Origin: Colius striatus
Taxonomy: Eukaryota > Chordata > Aves > Coliiformes > Coliidae
Assembly: GCF_028858725.1 (NCBI RefSeq)
Contig: NC_084771.1
Coordinates: 5,856,915 to 5,920,914 of the forward strand
Direction: 5' to 3'
Length of the DNA stretch: 64,000 nucleotides
This document shows positions 24,301 to 30,460 of the stretch, in pieces (the first letter of the stretch is position 1; each line of letters opens with the position of its first letter). The position numbers and the translations under genes were made by a program. Below the pieces are notes generated by a model. It saw only the letters and a program-made list of their open reading frames with translations. It ran no database searches and had not been told where the DNA came from.

Positions 24301-27300
24301 CACTCTGCTGTGCCTGGGGACACTTTGCTAACAGCCATGGTGATGTGCCTGTGCTGGGCCGTGGCTGCTGTTTCTGTGCTGCTGTACTGGACAGGCTGGA
24401 ACTCCAGTGTGAACTTGAGTCGAAGAGACTATGATCTATGGATGACTCCACGTGGGACCAAGACACTTGAAAGTGTCTGTGACCATGGATGAGTAAGTCC
24501 ACACCCGAGCAGGTACATCTCAAAGCACCTGTGGCCATGGTTATGTCTGTGCCACAGCAGGTATAGCTCTGAAGGGACTGTGGCCCAAGGATAAGTCCAT
24601 GCTGGAGGAAAGTATATCTGGAAGCATCTGTGGCTGCGTATGAGGTCATGCTGGAGCACCTCAAAGCATGTGGCCATAGATAAACTGTGGGTAAGTCTAT
24701 GCCACAGTGTGTATATCCCTGTAGCTCATGGATAAGGCCTTTAGAGGTGCAGGTACACCCCTAAAGGACTGCAGTCTGTGGGTAAGTCCAAGGCAGAGCA
24801 GGACCAAAGGAAGGATGTTGAACCTGTTGAACATGTTGAACCATGTTCACAATGTTGAACCCCATGGTCTGTCCCAAAGGGACCAGGGCAGGACATTGTA
24901 ATGGAAACACCTTTAAATTGTTGTAACCTGTGACTTCAGTCGTGTGTTATACGACAACTATAGCAGGAACCCCCTGCACCCATGGAGAACAGCCTTACAT
25001 AAAGCAGTGCAGGTGCAGCACTGACCCAACCTGAGCTGGCTCTGGTGCCCCACAGATCCAGGCAGCACCATGAACCACGCACCACCTCTCCTCACTGGAG
25101 AGACCACTAAGCTGGAGCCCAAAGTCATGGACTAATTGAACTCAGTGGACATTTATGGACATTCTACAAACATCTCATAAAGTGGTTCATAGGCTAAGGG
25201 AATTACATCTATGTATTGTATTGAAGGACAGGAAAGGCAGCAGTGGGTAATGAGAATGTATTGGGTAACGTGGCACATAAGCATGATGTAAATGGTATGG
25301 AATAAGAGAGTGATGGTGTTTGGCTTCCTCAGTCCCCATTCCTCATGTTTGAGCCCTGCTTTGCTCTGCTTGTGTGGCTTTTGCTCTCTCTATTTTCTCA
25401 CTTTTACCCCTCCCATTCTCTCCCCATCCCAGCAGGGCAGAGGGGGTGAGTGGCTGCATGGGGGTGTCTGGGGTTAAACCACAACACTGCTTTAGTGGAC
25501 ACCAACCCCTAAGATGCACACTGTGGTGCTGTCAGTGGTAGATCCAGACCTCAGCTGCAGGAGTACTAGTCCTATTGTCTAGTTTGCTGTCCTTAGTTCC
25601 TGGTAACGTGTAAGCCTCTAAACTTGCAGCAGACTGGCTGTCTGCAACCCACTGTTGGCAGTGCTGGAAAGGCTGCTTCAGAACAAAAAGCCAAAAATAA
25701 AGAAGCCAACCAACAGAGGCAATTAAGAAATTTGATTTCTATTGCTGCTGTACTGCAGAGCTGGGGTGGAAAGCCCTGCCTCAGAAACTCACTTCCTCAC
25801 CACCAACTGCTATTTTCCTCTGAGCACAGGATGACGGTAGCAGAGCTGCTCTGATACTTGAAAGGCCAGTTCAGTGCTCAGGTGGGGAAGGGCTCTCTGA
25901 GCCTCTGTCAGCTGCAAAACTGCTCCAAAGCCTTTGGGAGAGAGACAGTGGGAGGAGCAAACACCCACTCATGAGTCAGAAAAGCCAGCATGGAAATACC
26001 AAACCACTGAAACACCGGGGGAAGAACCAGAGGCCACGTGGAAAGGCTGAAGCCACGCAGCAGCACCTCATCCCAGGTGTCAGCACATGCATCTGGTGCC
26101 ATCAGGGCTTGGCACAGAAAAGGCTGCAAGTGCAGAGCCCAGTTACCTTTAGATAGTTGTTTCCAAGGAGAGGCAATTTAAAGCAGCCCAGAGAAGAGCT
26201 GAACTTAATGTTGTTCAATCACCTGTGAAGCCTCGGGCTGGCAGGAATGATTTATGAATGTTTCAGTGAAATTCAGTTTGATACAAACACAGCCAAGGAT
26301 ATTGAAGAGCTGAACCCTGCAGCCCAGTGCTCCAAAAATGAAACGGAGCAGCACTTTTCTTTGCCCACGTTGCAAACATGAGAGAATGCAAATAGCTTTC
26401 CTGCTGACTGCTCAGACTTAAAAAAACCTATTTAATCTAAAACTGGGACTTTCATGCACAGCCTCTCAGCTCAGCCTGTCAAACTGATACCAATTAAACA
26501 TTCAGCCACTATACCTTGGGAGCATAAGCAACTCTGTACCACGCTGTTACCCTGCCAGGTGCACCAGCAGGTAAGGACCTAAGGCAAATGGAGACTAACT
26601 CCAGGCTGACTCGTGGTAAAACTAATCTCTTCCAGCAGCAAAACATGCTCACTGCCCAGCTCATTCCAATATGCTCTAACCCATCTGTGTGTCATGGGTG
26701 CCTCCTAGCTCAATAGCACATTTCTAAAGAAAAACCTTCCCAAGGCCTCTTACATAATTGTTATTTTCTCTGTACAGCCTGTAAGAGGGCTTTTTGGTTT
26801 TTCCATTCAAAGAAGCAAACAGCTTTTTTAAAGTACCCTTTTTCTTCTTTTTTAAAGGAAAAAAAGGGTTGTGGCAAGCTTTAAATTGACTTTAACTCCC
26901 CTCCTCCCCCTAAAGAGCATGTTTGTTTTCCCTATCTTCCTAGTTACTGTCCAACTAGGACTGATTTCTGGGTTAGACTATTCTGTACTAAAGAAATAGC
27001 TGTGGGACTGAAAAAAAAAATGAGCAAGAATACAACCAGCAGCCTGAGAAATTTGGGTCATACAGAGAATCTGCTAATCCAATAGCTCAGTAAGCAGGGA
27101 GACAAAACCAAACTCCTTCCATGACGCCACTGTGACTCCTCTGTTTTGGATTATCTGAGACATGGGCTGCTACAGAGCTTTATACCTGCAGCACTGCATG
27201 TTTTGTTTAAACATCGTTGTGACACTTTCTCACAAAGAGGAACATGCTCCATTCTGAGATGCTTTAATCACCGGTACTGTCATCTAATGATGGGTTTAGA

Positions 27301-28003
27301 GACATCATATCTGTCAGGATAGACAGATGATGGGTTTAGAGCCATCATACCTGTGCAGGAGCATCCCCAGCTGCCGAGCCGGGGAGGAAGGGGCAGGCAC
27401 TATGGGGGACGGTAAGACACAGGGGTGGGGACCCCGGGGTGGAGGGAGGTTGAACAGGGGGTGGCTGTGGCCAGGCCGGGCCCCGGGGACAGGCTGGCGG
27501 TCCGCATTCTGCTGCAGTGTCGGGGTGCTCTGCGCAGGGTGGGGCCGGGGAGGGTGGAAGGGGGACGCAGCCGCCCCCAAGGGCGATCCCCCGGGCGGCG
27601 CATCCTCCTGGGAGACCCCGACGGGACCCTCCTGGGGGGCGCATCTCCCCGACCCGTGAGTCCGCGCCCGCGCCCTCCCCCGCCCCGGGAAGGCTGTATG
27701 CTACCGGGGATCTCATCCGCCCCGAGGACACCTCCTTCCTCCCACCCACGGCGGATGCGGGGCTGCAACCTCTGCGCGGCTCCCCCCGGGGGCGCGTCCC
27801 GCGGGGCGACCCGGAGCGCTGGGAGCCGCGGGCCCGGCGCCGCGCTCATGCGCAAACCCCGCCGCGCCGCGCCCCGCGGGCCTCCCCCCGCGCTCCCCCG
27901 GGCAAGCCGCCCCCCGCCCGCGGCCCCGCGGCCCGGCCGCCCTACCTGAGCCCAGCAGCGCGGCGGAGGCGAGCAGCAGCCCCAGGAGGCGGCGGGCGGC
28001 CAT
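232..28003 (-). CDS. CD99L2: CD99L2, CD99 antigen-like protein 2 (nine exons, 3' end outside window)
   Basis: Spliced minus-strand gene: join of 27946-28003, 9415-9480, 6184-6225, 4834-4932, 4141-4215, 3627-3713, 1423-1476, 439-471 and 232-351, giving 211 complete codons plus one base. Residues 1-19 are a signal peptide. About residues 20-171 are an acidic extracellular stalk with DDFSLED (26-32), DFDLAD (57-62), DFDLAD (119-124) and DDDLAG (143-148) modules separated by Thr/Pro/Lys-rich spacers. Residues 179-201 are the transmembrane helix, followed by the juxtamembrane run [10 protein letters not shown]. That run and the GTIAG...[12 protein letters not shown] helix are hallmarks of CD99L2 rather than CD99. 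Family knowledge: a type I O-glycosylated surface protein acting in leukocyte transendothelial migration and cell adhesion. No N-X-S/T sequon is visible; Thr pairs at 70-72, 98-99 and 104-105 are plausible O-glycan sites. Mammalian CD99L2 is about 260 residues, so about 45 C-terminal residues are missing to the left. No stop codon or frameshift interrupts the joined exons. Confidence 0.9.
439..471 (-). CDS. CD99L2: CD99L2 exon 8 (Gly/Ser juxtamembrane linker)
   Basis: A 33-bp micro-exon between ctcttgcag and GGAG|gtgggt. It encodes residues 161-171, [11 protein letters not shown], a flexible Gly/Ser linker just outside the membrane. The terminal YG matches the position of the GRYG in mammalian CD99L2. 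Phase is 1 on both sides. It is separated from exon 9 by an intron of only 87 bp, near the short limit for vertebrate introns. Confidence 0.8.
1423..1476 (-). CDS. CD99L2: CD99L2 exon 7 (membrane-proximal acidic module)
   Basis: The acceptor is gggttctcag, and the 54-bp exon ends AAGAAAG|gtaagt, a near-perfect donor. It encodes residues 143-160, [18 protein letters not shown]. It corresponds to the mammalian segment with a DxDLEDIV core followed by GGxYxPDKGK. Phase is 1 at both ends. The frame is confirmed by the junction codons with exons 6 and 8. Confidence 0.87.
3627..3713 (-). CDS. CD99L2: CD99L2 exon 6 (second DFDLAD module)
   Basis: The acceptor is tgttttctag, and the 87-bp exon ends AGGCCAG|gtgaag. 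It encodes residues 114-142 with [15 protein letters not shown] followed by a short basic stretch (DRRPNVRP). This is nearly the same as the [14 protein letters not shown] segment of mammalian CD99L2 and is one of the two strongest identity signals in the gene. Phase is 1 at both ends, so the module is symmetric with exon 4. Confidence 0.9.
3769..3785. repeat. (TTAA)n microsatellite
   Basis: About four tandem copies of a TTAA/AATT tetranucleotide in the intron between exons 5 and 6, about 55 bases upstream of the exon 6 acceptor on the transcribed strand. Confidence 0.85.
4141..4215 (-). CDS. CD99L2: CD99L2 exon 5 (Lys/Thr/Pro stalk, alternative donor)
   Basis: The acceptor is ccatccttcag, and the 75-bp exon ends AAGCCAG|gtgagt. 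It encodes residues 89-113: [12 protein letters not shown] followed by a Lys/Thr/Pro run ending KYKP. Phase is 1 at both ends. A second good donor (GCAAG|gtgagc) lies 15 bases downstream, so the exon can end at 4126 instead and insert five in-frame residues (GEYEQ). Which donor is used cannot be decided here; the upstream gtgagt is the better match to consensus. The paralogous stalk exons of mammals differ in sequence, so the assignment depends on frame and context. Confidence 0.8.
4834..4932 (-). CDS. CD99L2: CD99L2 exon 4 (DFDLAD module plus Thr/Lys/Pro stalk)
   Basis: The acceptor is ctctcctgcag, and the 99-bp exon ends AAGCCAG|gtacca. It encodes residues 56-88: [10 protein letters not shown] followed by a Thr/Lys/Pro stalk ([20 protein letters not shown]). 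The DFDLAD core is the repeated signature of the CD99/CD99L2 extracellular region, and the Thr-rich follow-on is a likely O-glycosylated segment. It is phase 1 at both ends. The donor is weaker than its neighbours (gtacc rather than gtaag or gtgag). Confidence 0.85.
6184..6225 (-). CDS. CD99L2: CD99L2 exon 3 (short Pro/Lys spacer)
   Basis: A 42-bp exon preceded by tctgttttgcag and ending GGGACAG|gtgaga. It encodes residues 42-55, [14 protein letters not shown], a Pro/Lys/Gly-rich linker between the first and second acidic modules. It is phase 1 on both sides and joins exon 2 (leaving C) and exon 4 (starting GA) to give Pro and Gly junction codons. The acceptor is a tandem CAGCAG site, so the mRNA may exist with or without Ala43. 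The call rests on splice signals and phase, because the peptide alone is too short and low in complexity to identify. Confidence 0.78.
6517..7275 (-). mobile_element. CR1 LINE, 3' portion, minus orientation
   Basis: The left edge (cacagaatggttggggttgg) is the reverse complement of the standard avian CR1 3' end (ccaacc...attctgtg). Reading on the minus strand from about 7260 there is an open stretch with the C-terminal CR1 reverse-transcriptase signature: [19 protein letters not shown], then [19 protein letters not shown] and [11 protein letters not shown]. The element is 5'-truncated, as usual for CR1, and lies in CD99L2 intron 2 in the same orientation as the gene. It is not capable of retrotransposition. 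Confidence 0.93.
8078..8528 (+). mobile_element. CR1 LINE, 3' end, plus orientation
   Basis: A plus-strand CR1 3' region: the gaggaaagacctggggctgtt segment, the gtgacaggacaaggggtaac block, and the terminal cccttccaacc...attctgtgattctgtga at 8490-8527. It is 5'-truncated with no open reading frame of note. It lies about 0.8 kb from, and inverted relative to, the CR1 at 6517-7275, within intron 2 of CD99L2. Confidence 0.92.
9415..9480 (-). CDS. CD99L2: CD99L2 exon 2 (first acidic module)
   Basis: The acceptor is a pyrimidine-rich stretch ending cctcag at 9481-9486, and the exon ends CGCC|gtaagc. The 66 bp encode residues 20-41 including [14 protein letters not shown]. This matches in position and character the mature N-terminal module of mammalian CD99L2, which carries a DDFNLEDA-type core. 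The exon is phase 1 at both ends. The donor has C rather than G at -1 but is otherwise strong (gtaag). Confidence 0.85.
12895..13660 (-). mobile_element. CR1 LINE fragment, minus orientation
   Basis: The left end has the reverse-complement CR1 tail (atagaatcatagaag followed by ttggttggaagagacc). Further right, minus-strand translation in shifting frames gives [14 protein letters not shown] and FE-box-like CR1 residues, then the downstream 3' UTR-like blocks. Reading frames are broken by several indels, so this is an older copy than that at 6.5 kb. It lies in intron 1. Confidence 0.88.
16040..16197 (+). mobile_element. Short CR1 3'-end remnant, plus orientation
   Basis: The segment ggttggacttgacaatcttc followed by aaaggtcctt and a degraded ttctgggatg end resembles the last about 50 bases of CR1. 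The upstream part is too diverged to align by eye, so the left limit is approximate. Confidence 0.5.
19163..19690 (-). mobile_element. CR1 LINE fragment, minus orientation
   Basis: It starts with ttggttggaaaagaccttta (reverse-complement CR1 3' end). On the minus strand near 19625 it reads [20 protein letters not shown], matching the CR1 reverse-transcriptase C-terminal FWAPxxKrDxExLe motif, followed by the 3' UTR. It is 5'-truncated and located in intron 1. Confidence 0.9.
23563..24085 (+). mobile_element. Endogenous retrovirus LTR (5' copy)
   Basis: An avian ERV LTR from about TG at 23563 (ggttttggctgggatagagtt at 23579 on) to ...ggttaaaccacaaca at 24085. A TATA-like atataa lies at 23775-23780, followed by the conserved agtgatggcgtttggcttcc block and a pyrimidine-rich U5. 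Immediately after the LTR is tggcatccaac (from 24094), resembling a lysine-tRNA primer-binding site. The class is inferred from memory of avian ERVK-like LTRs and is not proven. No gag, pol or env reading frame survives downstream. Confidence 0.8.
24086..25305 (+). mobile_element. Degenerate ERV internal region with tandem repeats
   Basis: Sequence between the two LTR-like segments. From about 24470 to 24810 it holds roughly seven diverged ~50-bp units of the type gtggcc-atgg-ataagtcc...gagcaggta...ctcaaaggact, a pattern I associate with leader/internal parts of avian non-autonomous ERVs. There is no intact retroviral protein domain. A long insertion of unrelated-looking sequence (24.8-25.3 kb) follows. 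Confidence 0.6.
25306..25486 (+). mobile_element. Second partial LTR (3' two-fifths only)
   Basis: Repeats the 3' part of the LTR at 23563-24085: agtgatggtgtttggcttcc (compare 23814 on), gagccctgctttgctctgct, tttgctctctctattttctc, and the terminal ggggttaaaccacaaca. The U3 portion and TATA are missing. The bases just after it (gtggacaccaaccc) again look like a degraded primer-binding site, which is unexpected for a simple 3' LTR. Confidence 0.75.
27286..27360. repeat. Two-copy 40-bp tandem duplication
   Basis: The block atgatgggtttagag-catcata-ctgt-cagg occurs twice with a 40-base period (starting about 27286 and 27326), differing at a few positions. It sits at the upstream (intronic) edge of the CpG island. 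Confidence 0.85.
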
Positions 28004-28560
28004 GGCGCGGCGGGGCTGCGCCGGCACGGCTCCCTGCGCCGCCGGGACGGGGAGGGACTGCGAGGGACGGGGCGGGACCACGGCCCCTCCGCCTCCCCCC
28101 GTACCCCCGCCCCTCGCCCGGCCCCGGCGCTCGCTGAGCTCCGGCGGCCCCCGCTGCCTGCGGGCGGCTCGTTCGCTCCTGCCCGCCGCGGGGAAAACGC
28201 CGTCCCGTCACGGCGCTCAGCGCCGCTTTTGCTCCCCGAAGTGAGGAGAATCCGCGCTGCCAATAGCGAGGAGGAGGAGATGCGCAGGAAGCGTTTGCGG
28301 GGCTTTAGGGGGCTGCAGCTTGGACGGGATGTGGACGGGGCGGGGAGACCCCTGCGGGCTGGACTCCTGGGGGCTGCAGGGTCCCCGTGTGCCGGCGGCC
28401 AGGACCCCCAGGAGCCGTATGTGCCGGCGGGCACGACCCCGGGGGCCGGGGAGGGTCCCTGTGTGCCGGTGGGCAGGACCCCCGGGAGCCGGGGAAGCAG
28501 CGGAGGGGGCAGCAGTGGTGCCTGGATGCAGCGATGATGCCGGTGTGGGTGCTCTGGCCC
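27400..28560. promoter_or_regulatory. CpG island and presumed CD99L2 promoter
   Basis: Very high GC and dense CpG across exon 1 and both flanks, against an AT-richer background on either side. GC boxes are visible (ggggcggga around 28069, ccccgcccc at 28105-28113). No TATA box is apparent upstream of the start codon, which fits a dispersed-initiation housekeeping promoter for CD99L2 transcribed leftward. The exact start site cannot be read from sequence. Confidence 0.8.
27946..28003 (-). CDS. CD99L2: CD99L2 exon 1 (start codon, signal peptide)
   Basis: The ATG at 28003-28001 sits in a good Kozak context (G at -3, G at +4). It opens a short basic-then-leucine/alanine-rich leader, [19 protein letters not shown], typical of a cleaved signal peptide. 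The exon ends CTCAG|gtaggg, leaving one base in the split codon (phase 1), which completes as Gly with exon 2. The exon lies inside a CpG island and is followed by the 18.5 kb first intron. This ATG was chosen because it is the one that gives a signal peptide and joins in phase with exon 2. An in-frame minus-strand reading continues upstream, but it is low-complexity Arg/Pro/Gly translation of GC-rich leader. The 5' UTR boundary cannot be set from sequence alone. Confidence 0.85.
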
Positions 28561-28654
28561 GCTCCCACGAAGGGGCTCCGCTGAAGTGCAGGAGAGGGAG
28601 CTGCTACAGTTTCACCCTTTGGTGCCGTTTTCAAGGCGGAGGTGCCGGAGCCGT

Positions 28655-29070
28655 GGAAATGTTGGCTGGAAGCGACCTCTGGAGGTCTCTATTCCAAATG
28701 CCCCCTCGGAGCGAGACCCACGGACAGCAGGTCACATCAGCCAAGGCTTTGTCTGGCGAGGAGCTGAAAACATCGGGGAGCGGAGGCTCCCCCTGCTCCC
28801 CGTACTTGCGGCAGCACTACCCCCCTGCCTCACCAAGGAGATTCTCCTGGGTCCGCTCTGGCCCTTCCACTGACCACTTCTTTGGCCATCCGTCCCCGTT
28901 GTGTTTCTTACCATTGCCGAGAAGAGTTTGGCTCTGTCACCTTAATAACTACATTTATGTAGCTGTAAGCTGCGACTAGATCTGCCCTCAGCCACCTCCT
29001 TCCCAAAGCAAACAAGCTGCCCCTTGTAGTTCGTGTGCAGCAGGTGTTGAATCCTCTTCTCTACACCTCT
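28655..29070 (-). mobile_element. Ancient CR1-type LINE remnant
   Basis: The stretch aaatgttggctggaagcgac followed by ctctggaggtct, then ggtcacatcagccaaggctt and accattgccgagaagagtttggc-like blocks, resembles old avian CR1 3' UTR sequence in reverse orientation, heavily diverged. Assignment is from pattern memory; the right boundary is uncertain. Confidence 0.55.
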
Positions 29071-29643
29071 TCTAAGTGGGTTCAGGGACTGTTAAATACA
29101 GTAAACATTTTCTTTATGAGTTTTATGAGTATTTATGAGTTGTTTCACTGCAGAAAAAGAGATGTGGATGAAACTTGTATTTAGGAGGAACTCCTAAACC
29201 CTAAAGAGTCCAGATTGTCCCAGTCCCACCCCACCTTACAGCAGGTGGGAGATATTGCTGCCTTGGCTGCTCCAGCCGAGTGTCGGGACTGTCTCGGCTC
29301 CTTTTTGTCTTTGGTGAAAAGATATTTTTAAAAGCTAGCGAACAAACGGAGCGTGAGGGAGTCACGGTGCTCTTTAGAAGTGCCTGGGTTGAGAGATGTG
29401 ATGGGACAGGATGGAGCTTTATTGCGGATTCTTATCTACAGCCACGAAAAGATCACAAGCTCCACAGCTGCCAGTGTCTTGCTTTCCACAAACCTTCTGG
29501 GGGGGAAGGTCTCTCAAATCCCCAGCAGAGCAGGTTTCGGTAATTTAGCGTAGTCCAGCGTGCTTGTATCCGTGCCATCCGAGTCGCAGATGCCTGTGTG
29601 TTGTGCAATTCTCTCTGCTGTTGCAGCAACTAACGGGAGTAAC

Positions 29644-29665
29644 GGGGGGGGGGGGGGGGGGGGGG
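29644..29665 (+). repeat. Homopolymer run of 22 G
   Basis: Uninterrupted G tract following taacgggagtaac. It can form a G-quadruplex or act as a polymerase slippage site; its true length may be wrong in the assembly. Confidence 0.95.
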
Positions 29666-30099
29666 TGCAGATTACAGACAGGCTAAGCCGGAGAAGATGC
29701 AGTTCAGCTGCTACACGAGGCCATCTGTGTATTCACAATATTGCTTCTTATTTATACAAAGAGGAATTCAGGATTACAGTCCCGCTCAAACTAAAGGAAA
29801 CTAGCGGGGCAGCATTTGTACCTTCCCAGTCTGGTTCTCCCAATAACCTCTCTATCAGTTATTTGCATTTCAATGGCTTTCCAAGCCTCTGGTAATTGTT
29901 GGGGGAGGAGGCGGGTAAAAGGGCTATTATATTAGAGTTAGACCAGCTTTAGCAAGCCTGAAGGCATGAGAGAGCGTCGCAGCAGCTGATGCAACCCGTG
30001 ACAGGACATTGTTTGCCGTTCTGGGAGCCTGGGGCGCGCACTAACGCTTGTGAGTTGATTCATAATCACCAACAAATGTAGGAGGGGAGCATTGAATGG

Positions 30100-30460
30100 G
30101 CAGCACGGCGAAACCGGAGGGAAACGGGGCGGTACGAACTGGGAATTCACGTCGGAACCACTCACCCGGTTAAACCCACCCACCCCCCGACGGCAGCGGG
30201 TGCCGTGCCCGGGCAGGGCTGTGGCTTTAAGGCAGGCCGAGCCGCAGGCAGCTGGAGAGAGCCTGGGCACTGGCCAGCGAGTGACTCAGCATCGCCTGAC
30301 CTGTGCCCGGGAGCCCGGGCTATTCTCGGTGCGGGGTGTGTTTAAGGCAGGCAGCCCAGGCTTAAACACTCCCAGTTGCTCCGCAGGGGCTGTGCCCGAG
30401 GCGAGGCTGAAGCCTCAGACGCGTTGCCCGGGACTGCAGTGCTGGCTGCCCGGTGGATCT
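30100..30460. promoter_or_regulatory. CpG-rich patch, possible regulatory element
   Basis: A second, weaker cluster of CpG dinucleotides and GC-rich words (for example ccgggagcccgggc at about 30307) about 2 kb upstream of CD99L2 exon 1. It includes a palindromic cccggg pair and a gagtgactcagca AP-1/MARE-like site near 30279. It could be an enhancer or an alternative promoter; sequence alone does not decide. Confidence 0.4.

Larger units (their letters stand above)
9481..27945 (-). other. CD99L2 intron 1 (18.5 kb)
   Basis: Runs from the exon 1 donor at 27945 to the exon 2 acceptor at 9481. Apart from the CR1 and ERV copies listed separately, I see no further coding module. Several AT-rich blocks with homeodomain/POU-like words (about 10.14-10.29, 14.04-14.17, 15.41-15.67 and 22.74-22.85 kb) stand out as possible non-coding regulatory elements. 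The stretch 9.5-12.9 kb is otherwise unremarkable unique sequence, as is 19.7-23.5 kb, and 25.5-27.3 kb also shows nothing recognised. Confidence 0.7.

Noticed and set aside
1..28003. Identification of the gene as CD99 itself
   Set aside because: The membrane/juxtamembrane sequence ([19 protein letters not shown]) is the CD99L2 form; CD99 has a different helix and YQKKKLCF.
27517..28137. 206-codon plus-strand frame in the CpG island
   Set aside because: Same cause: stop-poor GC-rich sequence antisense to the CD99L2 first exon.
27400..28434. 344-codon minus-strand frame across the CpG island
   Set aside because: Arg/Pro/Gly-rich translation of GC-rich DNA without stops. It overlaps exon 1 in a different frame and has no domain.
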